64,000 nucleotides of DNA, taken from NCBI GenBank assembly GCA_036897445.1, contig JAYMTL010000014.1, positions 124,001 to 188,000 of the forward strand. The letters run 5' to 3'. The first letter of the stretch is position 1. Each line of letters starts with the position of its first letter. Source of the stretch: Pelargonium tetragonum. Its lineage: Eukaryota > Streptophyta > Magnoliopsida > Geraniales > Geraniaceae. The position numbers were made by a program, and so were the translations under genes. Below the pieces are notes generated by a model. That model worked only from the letters and a program-made list of their open reading frames with translations, was not told the DNA's origin and ran no database searches. This document shows positions 42,416-54,300 of the stretch, piece after piece.

Positions 42416-45400
42416 CATTTTTTGGGTAAACAAATTACAGGGTTTTTGATAAGACGGACTCCATACATCACTTTGGGTACAACATCATGCTATAATTCAG
42501 ACTAGAACAAGTGCTCGATACGGAATAGCTGTGATTTAGTTCAAGCTTTTAAAACGTATACTTATTAACGTTTGTATATAAACTCTTTTTTATATTAACT
42601 AATCACTCTTGTATAGCAGGAGGGAGACACTCACAAGAAAAAACTAACCCAATTTTCTTATCTATATAACTAAGGTAGACATAATAGAACAAAAAATTTC
42701 TATTCTAGATTTAAAAGCTTTTCATAGGATTCATAGGGAATAACTAAGTTTATGTATAGTTATGGTCCAAATGGTATAAGGCTGGAAACTTTAATTAATA
42801 GTCAAAGAGCCCGGGTTAGACCAAGGATTCCAAATAAATTATGAACTTATTACTTATTAGTAAACTACTAACAAACCCTTTTTCGTAAAACTAGAATATT
42901 GTTCACATGTATTGCCTTTGTCTACAACTGCTTTTTTGTAATCCCCAGGAAATCTCGCGTGTCAGGTTAGGTAATATTTCTTTATTTGTCGTTGCCCCCT
43001 TAATCGCGTTAGAAATTTTGGTATATAAAAGAAATTTCCTTAACAAGGTATTTGCATTAATATTAATTATTTTTTTTTTATTCCTTAAATTAAATACTAG
43101 TTATATATCTTTTTAAAATTCCCGCATTTATTAAGCTAAAAAAGTATATTCAAATATTGAATTACTTGCAGTTTTCTTTTTTGAATCTACTAGTTCTAGC
43201 CTTACACTAGAGTATAATAGAAAGCCCAAAAGTTTGAATCTACTTACACTATAGTAAACTCAAGACCCCTTATATAAATTTTGTTGGAAGTAAACTAACC
43301 TTTAAGAAGTTGACTCTGCCAGTTATAGTTTAATACCTTTTTTACTTAGTACAAAAATCCAGGGGTTGCCTATGAAAAAAGGGTTCGTCAAGTATGGATA
43401 TAATAGACTTTGTTTAATAAAGAAGCATCCTGACAAAAAGGTCTACTACTATACTACTAAAGATAAAGAGTATAAAAATTCTCTCTTTTAGTATTTGTAC
43501 TTAGTTACTTTTTTTAAGAGCTTGAACTACGGGGGTTTTTCTAGTACTGGATTTCTTCTTTCCATTTCAAGCAAGTATATAGCTTGGTTTCCTAATGTTA
43601 GCAATAGCAATAAAGGTATTAATTATTCTGGTGATTCCCAACTCAACTAGTTGTGTAGAGGACCCCTGATATACGTTTAGGACAATTGCCTAATAACACA
43701 CTGAATTAGGTATCACAGTGTTGTGATCAGCAAGAGATTGATCTTTTACCTTATAATTAAAAAGAGAGCCCATACTAAACCAGTAAAGTTTTTTTGATTT
43801 CTGCCTTTGTCATATAAATTTATTAAAAGGAAGGGGTTCCCTATTAATTAAGGGAAGAGTCTGGGATTACTAAGTTAATATAGTTAGGATAAAAGATAAG
43901 AAGTAAGTATTAGTTTTAGCCTTAAGATATAGAATAGATATTTCTTACTTGTATTTAGTAGTCTTAAAGGTGTCATGCAACTAGGAACCTGCGTACTTAG
44001 TAGCTGTGTTAGAAATAAGTATAAGATAAGTTATCCTAGGAATTAAGGCTAGCGATCCTATTTTTTAAGAGGGAAAAACCCTATTAGTTAGTTTGCTTAT
44101 CGCTTTTCCGGTAAGAGTTGTCTAGATAGTTTGATTTTTTGTTTTGTTTGTGTTCCTCCGATTTCAGGTTTATCTCTTTCTATATTAGTTAGGCTTAGCT
44201 CTTAGACCGCAGTTTCCTTGGTTAACTGCTGCTTGAGAGGCCTAAATTCAAGAAAAGTTTCCGATAGAACTAGGTGTAGGTTTTACAAGATAAAGCATTT
44301 TCCTTTATAAGATTGGGTGTAAGAAATTCTTGTGGGAATATAAAGTAAGACTAAAGTCCTATCCGTTTACTAGATTTATGTTAATAGAAAAAGAAAGAGT
44401 CCTTTGGATTAAACCAAACAGTGCCAAAGTGACCTCCAGCTTATATCGCGAGTTTAGTAATGTTCAGTAATATAAGATTCTCTTTTATTCCCATTCCTTA
44501 TAGTTAGTAGACTTACATCCTGCCTAGTTTTTTCAGCTAACCTCAGAGAAATACCCGATGAAGAAGAAGGGGGTTTCCTTTTTTATTACCTGTACAAGAA
44601 CATAAGGAATTTGGCAGCTTTCTATCTATATATCTTATGAGTACTCCTTTTTTAATCTACCCCCAGTTTCATACCTTTCTCAAAACCTCTACTCTGTACC
44701 AGTATCCACATTTTACTTCCATACCTCTTACTCATAACTTGTATCTTATTCTTGCGAGGCCTTTGCTTTACTAAAAAGTGACCCTAAAACGGAGAGTGCT
44801 TGGGTTCGGACAAAAAAAAGAAAAGGAGGAAAAAGTGAAAGTCTACACTAAAGAGCTTGATTTGCACCTTTACACAAAATTTTCCTGTAACCTATAACAG
44901 CAAATAAAATTTCTATAAAGCCGGGTTTTGGCCCCTCTTTTCAATTTATTAGTTTTGTCTCAAATTTTTGGTACTTTCCCCTCTTATTCTTGAAAAGGAA
45001 ACTCTTAAATGAAATGTATCTTACCCGGAATCTTTAGAGTGCGCTCCTGTCATTCTAACTCTATTTCATATTTAAGGTAAGAGACCCAACTCCCTTAAAA
45101 TCACTTAAGTAGATAATTTTATTCATATCTTTGGGCTTTACTTAACAAGAAACACGGAGTTTTTTATATTTTATATAGACGTGCAAAGGTTCAAAACTTT
45201 GTTCTCAGGTCTCGCTTTTGTATTATAACTGGCCAGTACTTCGGGACTCCTATTCGGGAACTTCGTAAGTCAAAGTCAAAACTGTAAGAATAAAATAAGT
45301 ATAAGTAAGTGTATAGGTATTGTAAATAAGGGGTCCCTTTTTTAGGAGAGCGGGGCTAAGTACAAGGCGTATAAAATATCAAACTATTCCGGAAATCCCT

Positions 45401-48400
45401 TGTTAATCGTGTTTTTTTAGAAGCTTAAGTTATGTCTGAAAAACTTTCCTACACTAAAAGGGCCAGATCGTCGCTTTATTATGAAAGTACTTCTTACTAA
45501 ATTTTATCTTTATGTGTACCGGGCCTATTTACTTCTTTTTTAAGAATGCAACACTACATATAATCCGAATCACTTCAAAACTCTTTAATACACTAGCCCC
45601 TTCGTGCTTGTTTTCAATCCTTTCAGTTAGTCCACCATGGATACTCCTGGGTACGATACAAAACTCCCTTTTATGTTGTGGTTAAGTGCTCTTTTTTACG
45701 GATGTCGAAGGTTCAAAACACACTTCGGAAAAAGTTCTCTTAAAGTATCTATTCGAACTAAGCTACAGATAAAAAAAAAAGGACTGCGGTGTCGCTTCGT
45801 AGTGGTCATGTCATGCTATGTAAAGTCTAGAGTTAGTCAAATCCTTATAAGCTTTTAGAATATAAGAATTTTCCTCTCGGTTAGCTAGTTGCAAGAACTT
45901 CAAAAAGCTTGCCGTTTAACTTACAACTAGGATTACATATAGGGTTGAACCAACGTCTTTTACCAAAAGCTCTACTGGATTACAATATCTAGACTAAATG
46001 CTAAAACTACTACTTTATAAACCTAGATCAGAGGTGTTTTTTGAAAGCTAAAATTCTATAATAAGAACTGGTGTAGTAGCGTAACACATAGCTTCTCTCA
46101 CTAACAAAGCTAGAAATTGACTTTTTTAAGTGTTATTAAAAAGCACAAATTAGAATTTTTAAAGGAGCTTAAATAATAAGAACTACTTTGTTATACAAGG
46201 ACAAAGTGTCTTTCCTATACGCAAAAAGAAGTAGTTGCTACTGGATTGAAGTGATTTTACTCTTACTTAAGCCAACCCCCACTGGTTTTATAGTTCCGTT
46301 TAAAGACTGAATTTAGAGTGAGTCTGCGAAAAGATAAGGATCCGCACGATTCAACTGGTTAAGATATCTATTTAATAGGTACCACTTGGTATTAAAGTCA
46401 AGTTAATTTAAAAGACCGCTTTATGCTTCAGTATATCATTACTTAAAAATTTCATTTTCTCCAGAATACTAGAATGCTATGAAATGTCCCTTTATATGCT
46501 TGTTTATTCAGGACCCCTCATATTAGATTTGAGCAAGAGGCCCCTCTTCACATCTAAGTACACCCGTATTTTACCCTATAGTATCCTGTTTGGGAAGTCC
46601 AATGCTTTTTTTAGAAAAGTATAAATCGTATTTTTATTGCGTTTTATCTTTTTAGTTTCAGAGCAAATCTTTCACTCACATACTTTATATAATATAGATT
46701 CGTAATAAAGTTTTGAATCCTCCAGCTCTCTTTTCTTTCGTGCTATAGTTTTACCTTGTGTTATGAGTATTTTGGATCACAGGATTTTAAAAAGAAACCC
46801 AACTGCTTTTACTATACTTTGTTATTTCTGGGCCAGTTTACATACAAGAGTTACCTATTCTTATAGTTTAGAGATTGGAACTCAAAGGACGAGTAAACTT
46901 CTAATATGAAAAAGTATTTAGACTCTATCCGTGTGATATTATATTTCCATTCAAGCTGCTGAGAAACAAGCGTATTCAAAACTTGTATTATTTTTATCCT
47001 AGGATAAATTCATTTTCTTTATGGAAAAGAATATAAATAGGGCCTATATTTTGTCATGAATAAGGTTTTTTGCGGAGTAACCCTTCCCTTTGTTTTTTAG
47101 AGTTATCAGGTAGTTTTTAATTAAAAAGTTAGCTATGGGACTTCTTTTTGTTTAGACAATAGGCAATAAGATAGATCAGACCATAACATAAATTTCTTTT
47201 TATTTAAGAAATGAAAATTCCCAACGAATATCCTTTTATTATCACTCAAAAAGGGATCCTGACAACGCTTTTTTAATCCTGGTATAATCCACTCAGAGCT
47301 ATTAAAAACTTCTATAAAATTTAGTACCTCTTTGTAAGTTTAATCTTTGCTAGAACTTCTTATAAATATCTGGCTCTAAATTGAGCCTGTAGCCTTGTAC
47401 TGGTACACGAACTCCCTTAAAATGTTGTTGATAGGAGTATCTATTAAGATTTAAAAAGCACTTGTAGAATCCGGATGTCTACCACAAAATTAATAGTAAA
47501 AAAAACTCCAATTATAAAGGTTGGAAAGATATTTTTCCCAACTCTGAGAAATTTTTAGCTAGTATACTGTCGCCAACATTTTACTTTCGTTCGATTCGTA
47601 CCAGTATTTAATTTATTTTAATCAACCTTCTTTCATAGCTAACAGAAGTAGAAAAAGACAGGTTCTTTCTCGACCCCGTCTATAAGAGTATCCGCTTAGA
47701 TATTCGAAGTAATAATCCAAACAAAAAAGAATTAATAAAGCAATTAGCAGGAAAACTCAAATAGGGAGTTAGCCAAAAAGAAACGGGACATTTAAAAAGG
47801 GGGCCCGCGCTTTTTAATCAGATAAAGATACGAAACTTTAAGTCTTACAAAGGTGTCTCCATTCTGAAGGGGCCTGGGATCTATATACGTATACGCGATT
47901 ATAGGTACAGAAATTCTTAAAAGAGAAGGATCCCCTTTATTCCTCTTAGTTTTCAGGGCACCCCATTCAGGGTAGTAGTATCCATGGATTTTAGAGGTTT
48001 ATTAACTAGTGAGATTCATACTTTACTTTAAATTTTTGGTAGAATCATATCCAAAATCTCCTACTTAGCTATTAATGTAAATAATTTTGGTAATTTGTGA
48101 GAGTGGGGGTTACCCTAATTAAAAGGAACTATTGACTCTGTCTGAAAGAAGAGGAGAAATCGTCCGCCAGGAGTCTTAAAAAAGAAATATGCTATCCCTA
48201 AGCGAGGCTCTTTTTCCTTTTCTAACTAACGAAAAACTCTTTCTTCAAATTTCTGATTGGATATTCATATAGCTTTTGCGGAACTCAATATAATATAATT
48301 AAAGGTAAAAAGACGTCGATTAAAGATACCTTGATATATAGGATTTCCAAAAAGTATCTCATAGGGAAGAAGTCTTTATTAAGTAGGAACTCCACTCTTT

Positions 48401-49731
48401 GTTTCCACTAAATAGGAGCTAATTAGATATCTGTCTAGTCTCGCACTCAAGAGTCATCAGGAATACTTTAGTATTACAAAAGTATAAGGGGCAATAACTC
48501 TTTATAACTGTATAAAATGGCTCAAGTCCTGCTATTTTGTAGGGCCCAAAAGCATTTGAAATCTTATAAAAGATTATCAAAGCACAACATTTGTATAATT
48601 CCTACTTAAGAAAACTTCCTAGGGGCCCCGGTTCAAATACGGATCTTCAAAGTAATAAGAAAAACTAAGGAAGCATATATAATTACTCTATAATACTAAA
48701 CTTTTCTCGCAAAAGATAGAGAAGTAAAAAAGAGTAAGAATCTAAGTTTGTTAGATTGATTTAAGCGATTTAGTTTGGCATATAATTCCAATAACAAGGC
48801 AAAAGGGGGACTTTTATTAAGCTCTTTCCGATTTAAGTGCTATTTGAACTCATATTCTGCAATCCCTTTTTGCTTTATCTTATTTATCCGCGGGTTTTCG
48901 GACTAAAAAGAAGAGTATCACATTTAAATTGATCCGTTCCTTCTAATTCACTGAAGTTCTAGACTGATATAATTGAAGCCCGGTGTAACCCTTTGCTTAA
49001 GAAAGTACTTAGTGTTTTATTTCGATTGGTTCAATAAGCGTTAGGTCCCTAATATTCTTGTTTAACTGTCACTTTGTATATGCTAACAAATAAAATTTTA
49101 TAAATTAGCAAGTATACCAAGTAGGAGCATTATAACACTATCATAATCCATCTAATCCAAAATTCTTAGGTAAAGTTGAAATGTTGCTCGAGCAAAGTGA
49201 GGATAGAGTCCCCCTTTTGTAATATAAATAAAAGAACTAACCTAGTATATTTAAGTTTAGAAATTCATAGGTATGCCGTTAATTCAACCCTGGCAAGACA
49301 AGATTCGCTATACCTTGTTTGTAGTGATTTGATATGTTGGCTAGTATTTAAACTAAGAGAGATAGCTAACACTTACTGTATTAAGAACTTAGTAAAGCCT
49401 ACTTAACAAAAATTGATACTAATCCTGCATATTACTATTTTATCTCTTAACTTTTTCTTTTTCTATTCATAAGGAAAAACTTATATACATAATGATCTTG
49501 CAGTTCAATCTCTCATGTCATATTTAAGAGGAATACCCTTCATCATATAGATATAAAGCTCCGTTTCAGATATTCTAAAAAAGGACTCCTTTAATCCTTG
49601 GATTGCTGTAGTTAGGTATCTTTTACTTTTGGGTATTGCTTTTGTTCTATCTCGCATATAATAACACAACTAAGCTTCCAATTGGTCTGGAAAACTTTAC
49701 ACCCTTACCAACAGTCATAATTATAAACTAA
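42416..49731. other. non-coding, nothing recognised
   Basis: No frame reaches 80 codons. Two of the six TCCTGACA words seen in the window lie here (near 43428 and 47258). A tRNA-like stretch on the minus strand near 45950-45990 was examined and does not fold. Confidence 0.55.
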
Positions 49732-49947
49732 AAAGATAAAGGTCTCGCGTTTAGCTTAAAACAAAGTACCGAAGAGCCCGATAGAATCCTGTCACTTAGA
49801 CCGGATGCTAAACTAGATACTATGATAAATTTACTACAAGCTCAGGCTATAAAGTTTCAGTTAGAAAAAAGTGATGAACAATGGGTAACTAGTAACTTGA
49901 CTGTCTTCCAACAGAAATTCGTATATAGTCTACTTGCATTGAACTGA
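49732..49947 (+). CDS. unidentified open frame with protein-like composition, no clear start
   Basis: This is a stop-to-stop frame of 71 codons between a TAA at 49729-49731 and a TGA at 49945-49947. The only ATG is at 49822, which would give 41 residues. The peptide is unusual here because it is hydrophilic and mixed in charge, with segments EEPDRILSLRPDAKLDT, MINLLQAQAIKFQLEK and SDEQWVTSNLTVFQQKF. It has nine acidic residues and many Gln, where most chance frames in this window are rich in Leu, Phe, Lys, Arg and Ser. The middle could form an amphipathic helix. It lies about 150 bases beyond the 3' end of trnD, on the opposite strand. I do not recognise a family. It could be an exon or fragment of a lost gene, or chance; 71 open codons are not rare at this composition. 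Confidence 0.25.
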   Translation, partial: KDKGLAFSLKQSTEEPDRILSLRPDAKLDTMINLLQAQAIKFQLEKSDEQWVTSNLTVFQQKFVYSLLALN

Positions 49948-50101
49948 AAAGGAATAGGAACGATATGCATAAAAAAGACCTTATAAGACTTCCTAAATAA
50001 ATAGCTTGAATGAGGAAAGGAGCCTTAGATAATTACAAAGTCAAGCCCAAGAGTAACTACTTTTTGCAGGATCCTTTAAGCATACGGACTAACTAAAAAC
50101 T

Positions 50102-50175
50102 TGATACTGATGAGACTTGAACTCACAACATCTGCCTTGACAGGGCAGTGCTCTAACCGATTGAACTACAATCCT
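50102..50175 (-). tRNA. trnD: tRNA-Asp (GUC), with mismatched acceptor stem
   Basis: This would read Asp codons GAC and GAU. A 74-nt cloverleaf can be folded on the minus strand. The acceptor 5' strand is AGGATTG, the D arm is GTTC-AATCGGTTA-GAGC, the anticodon arm is CTGCC-CTGTCAA-GGCAG with anticodon GTC, the variable loop has 5 nt, the T arm is GTGAG-TTCAAGT-CTCAT, and the acceptor 3' strand is CAGTATC plus discriminator A. CCA is not encoded. D, anticodon and T stems pair fully, counting G-U. Against the usual organellar form as I recall it (CCGCC/GGCGG and GCGGG/CCCGT), both partners of three pairs have moved from C-G or G-C to T-A or A-T. The acceptor stem is poor at its outer end: A1-C72 and G3-A70 do not pair, and G2-U71 is a wobble. 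It lies 133 nt downstream of nad4L on the same strand, so the two may be co-transcribed. It may be functional with end editing, or a recently decayed gene. Confidence 0.85.
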
Positions 50176-50308
50176 AAAAGTATGATTATAAGACAGAATA
50201 CGAGTACCCTTTGTACGTAAGACTGCGGGCGCATATTATAAGGGATAACAACGATACAATTTCGAGGGCCCTGCGTCTGCCAAAAAGTGGCTTTTTAAAT
50301 ATCTAGAA

Positions 50309-50563
50309 TTAACTCAGAATGTTGTTAATAAATTCCACTGCAATTGTTCACTCGAAAGGTTATCACGAAAATGGCTAATCCAGCCGACTCTGCCGCTGCT
50401 ACTGTTAGAACCATTAAGGCCTATCGTCTAGGGAAACAGAGAAGACCAAGAAGTTGAAATTGACAGCTAAGAGCATGAGTTCAATAGACATTAGCATGAT
50501 GAGGATGTTCCTTCTATTAAGTAGAATACCCCAAATACCAATAAGAAAGATAAGAATGGCATA
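50309..50563 (-). pseudogene. nad4L: nad4L, NADH dehydrogenase (complex I) subunit 4L, frame-broken copy
   Basis: Nad4L (bacterial NuoK) is a small three-helix membrane subunit of respiratory complex I, usually about 100 residues. Three blocks are seen on the minus strand. Block 1 (50563-50423, 47 codons) reads [15 protein letters not shown], then [19 protein letters not shown], then [13 protein letters not shown]; this covers helix 1 and most of helix 2, with the conserved membrane Glu of SIEL. Two spare bases follow. Block 2 (50420-50349, 24 codons) reads [14 protein letters not shown], then LAIFVITFRV, with the second conserved Glu (AAAES). One spare base follows. Block 3 (50347-50309) reads TIAVEFINNILS and a TAA stop. 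Compared with plant nad4L as I remember it, about 16 bases (MMGQ-F), one codon (Ile of ESAIG) and 5 bases (around RG) are missing. Blocks 1 and 3 share a frame; block 2 does not, and a TAA stop comes two codons after block 1. The N-terminal ten or so residues are not recognisable, and the upstream frame runs only to a TAG at 50615-50617. Identity is near certain; whether it is dead or corrected at the RNA level is open. Confidence 0.9.
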
Positions 50564-51224
50564 AGTTGCTTTACCTGCATTACAGAATGAAGTAAGAAGT
50601 AGATAGTTTCCAAACTACTTTGATTGCTTAGATTTTTAAATATTTTTAGTTCAGTGGTTCCCTTGGTTTCATTTTGAAAAAGGAATTCCAATTCCGTCTA
50701 GTGTTTAGAAAAAAACGCAGTAATTGTAGTAAACGTTGTCAACGTCTTCTGTACTTTCTTACTAAATATATTATTCAATAATCTGACACAATCGAGATTG
50801 GGATTTAACTGAGCGCGAAAACAAGTTTAGCAATGCCAAGAATTTTCATAACGTAAGAGTAAGAATACGTGTCTCGTCTAAAAAACTATGTTAAGAAAAC
50901 CCGTATTTACGGTTTCTGTCTAATACTTTTGACCTAGTCCATTTTGGAAAGGTTTATTTTATATCTACCGACCAAAGATAAAAGGGACTACTTTGCCATT
51001 CTCCTATCTTTATTCCTAACAAAAAGCTAATAAAATGTATATTTAAGACAACATACTACCACCCCCTTTTAAACTTTAAAACTTTGAGCTAACCCTAATT
51101 ACGAGCTCTTGAAACCGCACTCTGAGGACTATCAGAACACGTCTGCCCCAATTAGGGGGGTTTAGTGTGAGAAAGATATCGCTTTAACTGGACCCCACTT
51201 ACTATTAATATAATAAAGCCGGAT

Positions 51225-51240
51225 CCCTCTAAAGGAATCC
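51225..51240 (+). repeat. 16-bp direct repeat, copy 1
   Basis: CCCTCTAAAGGAATCC followed by TTTT. An identical 16-mer lies at 51338-51353. It starts inside a GGATCC palindrome and contains GGAATCC, both typical of the window's overused short words. Confidence 0.75.
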
Positions 51241-51337
51241 TTTTATTAGACCAGACAAATATGAAAAGTACTTACCAAGAAACTTCCATAAATTATACAA
51301 AAGGTGTCTCTTAAGACTTTAGTTTTACTAAACCCTA

Positions 51338-51353
51338 CCCCTCTAAAGGAATC
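51338..51353 (+). repeat. 16-bp direct repeat, copy 2
   Basis: This is the same 16-mer as at 51225-51240, 113 bases downstream, again followed by C/T-rich sequence ending in TTTT. Matching does not extend far to the left. Confidence 0.75.
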
Positions 51354-54300
51354 CCTTTTGACTATATAAGAATATCACTACCTATGAACAGGCGGAGAAT
51401 TTGCTTAAAAGTCTTTTTTTAGTTTTCTATCTATATCTGTATTTTATTGTATTCTCACGGGACTTCTATAATAAATATATTGAAGCGTTTTTAGTCATTT
51501 ACAAGGGCTAGTACCAATCTAGCATACAAAATGAAAGTGGATACTCTTAAGCGTTCCAAGGTCATATATACCAGATATTCACAGTTATAAGTCAATAAAC
51601 CTGGTGTTAAAGTGTTTTGTTTACCTCTCTAAAAAGACTCCTTGACCGGATAAGTTTGTCATGCCTAGGCCCCTCAGTAAGGTTTTCATAGATATGGGAT
51701 CTTTAAAATTATTCATACTCTTTACTTGTATTCTACCGCGACATTCCTAAAGATTTTCTTTAACATTATACATAAAATATACTACGCTATAGTACTTGCG
51801 CTTTTAAAGAATTTTAATTGGTTCAGTCACCCGAATATAGAAGAGAGACCCTTGTTGACAATCTGCAGTCTATGCTTTTTAATCAAACAAAGTAAGCCCA
51901 CGCATGCTTTTTGATCCAGGACTACACCTCTTTTACTTGTTTACTTGAATTTGTGATTTATTTAACTTCTTTATTGACTCGACTTACACCGGAATCTTCT
52001 TTTGATGTTTACCCAGCTGTATTTTATAGATTACTCTAGAAATTCTACCGGGTTTTGTTTGGGGGATATAAGATATAGGCTTGATTTTTTTCTTTTTGAG
52101 AAATGTATGCTTTTCAAGTGCATAAAGCAATTACTTGCAAGTCCTAAAGAGTTATATGAAGTAAAGAGGGGATACCACAAGGGCGTTCTGCTTCCCAAAA
52201 ACGAAAACTAGATATAGCAGTCCCTTTTCTAATAGTTACACGAGATAGGTACTTCTACAAAAGTTTTGTGATTCCAGGATTTCAAGACAGAAATTCGGCT
52301 CCAAAGGGACTAAACTTTACTATTCTACTATAAAGGGTAGAGTAACTAATTTAATCCATAGTACGTAGTTTGAGACCCATGTCTAATTTCTTTTGTTGGT
52401 AAAACCGGATTCTCTATCTTATATTTGTTCAAGAATAACTGGGATTCCTCGCATAGAAATGAAATAAAGTTTTACAGGAGACTTTCGAGTGTTTTCTCAA
52501 CCCAATACAACACCTGCTTTTTGAGAGAACCGAGTAAAGTTAGAGTATGCCTTTTACTGTAAACAGAGTGCCCCCATTATAACCATTAACGGAGATTTTT
52601 TCAAAGTTTACAAACTCTTCCTTTTTAGACCAAGTCCGAAAACAAAAAGGTAAAATAAAGTTTTATCCAGAAATATCTAAAGGTTCCCTACAGAACTTAG
52701 TCAAAATTATAACTTTATTTTATGTACTACCTTATTTTTTAGAGCCATAAAAACTTGGGACTAACAAAAAAGCGGGGGGCTTTGACTCTATGAAGTAAAA
52801 TATTAATACTTGCAACATATCTAACAAGATCCTTAGGCCCCAGTACCATTAAACTTCATAGTATATACTTTGTACCTTAACTTATATTTACAATTTTATA
52901 AAAACGAGTACTGAATAATGCTTATAGTCTAATCTCCTCTACAATTGCCAATCTTTTACTTTTTTAGAGAAACTCAGGTACAAAGCATTAAAGGACCGAA
53001 ACTAGGAAAAATCCTGCGCAGCTATAAAACCTTCCTTTGACAATAAGTTTTGCCCTAGACTCAAGCTGTCCTGCGATTTACTTTTAAAAGTGCTGGGTAT
53101 TTGGAACTCGAAGTATAATTCCTTGTTTATATAGGTAATAGAAGATAGAATTCAATTGGCAAAGCTTTACATCTTATGTAAAGATCATACAGGCAGGAGA
53201 CTTTAATACTCTTTTTTTAGGGACTACTTATTTAACAATATAAAAAAGCTTGCATGCTCGCCTAGAAATTCCAAGTAAGAAAGGAAATAAAGTATAAAAG
53301 GGGACTCTTAATCTTATATAGTAGTATATACTAGGGCCATTCTCGAAGTAGAGAAAACCCTTTGTATATAGAAACAGTCTGGTAGGTTTTGTACTCGTTC
53401 TCTTAACTGAAAGCTTTTTTTCCTTTTTTAAAAAGGGAAGGTCCGGGTCCTTAAAGCGTCTTACTAAGGAGTTCCTTTTAAGATTTTTAGAATTTATATA
53501 TAAAGTAAAGGCTCTGTATGCCTCTCACTGGTAAAAACGTTTTTACTATAAAAAAAAAGAAGTTAAAAAGCACGGATAAGAACCCCACGGTTTTCTTGGA
53601 TTTGCCTCATCTTATATAATCCTGAAATAGACTAAATTAGCTAATCGAAAACAGCCTCATTTAATTACTGGACGCAGTAAGTAGAAGAAAGGAGTCTAAG
53701 CCAGTCAAGTATGGGTTGGTTATAGAAAATTGTCTTATTCAGTTCGGGGATCCTTTTGCTTATTTAGTTTAGTGCTGACCCAAGACTCTGTTAGTCATTA
53801 CAATTGGAAAGATTTCGCTTAGTCGAGTTACAAAAGCTAGGTTCTATTAATCTAATCCAGAAAAAGGAAACGACTAAACAAGATACTTCTTTTTCTGACA
53901 GGACGTGTGCCATATCAGAAAGCTATTGAAAAGATCTTTATTTTAACTAGTTGCTAAACTCTAACCCTGTTACAGGATTTTTCTTATAATTCTTAAGTTT
54001 TTAACTCGGCGAATGGCCTAAAGATGGAGCGCTTACTCTTGTTTGCTTTTAGGAAGTGCTCTTACATAATCAAATTGACTCGAGCTTTAAAGTTATATTA
54101 GCAATGAGCAGGAAAAACCAAAGTACTCGCGGACAACTTGAGCACAAAAACTTTTATTGATTAGAATTTTTTATATAAATAGAAAGTACTGCCGATACAG
54201 TTACTTAGTCGAACTAGAGGCTGCATTAATTATTAGTAAAAGGGAACCCCGTTTTTATATATTCCTACCGAGTAGTACCTATGAACTATATAAGTACGTC

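Noticed and set aside
45925-45995. Minus-strand tRNA-like stretch with GTTGGTTCAACC and an AGTAGAGC D-arm-like word
   Set aside because: The anticodon region folds only as a tight hairpin with a 3-nt loop and the T stem lacks its partner.
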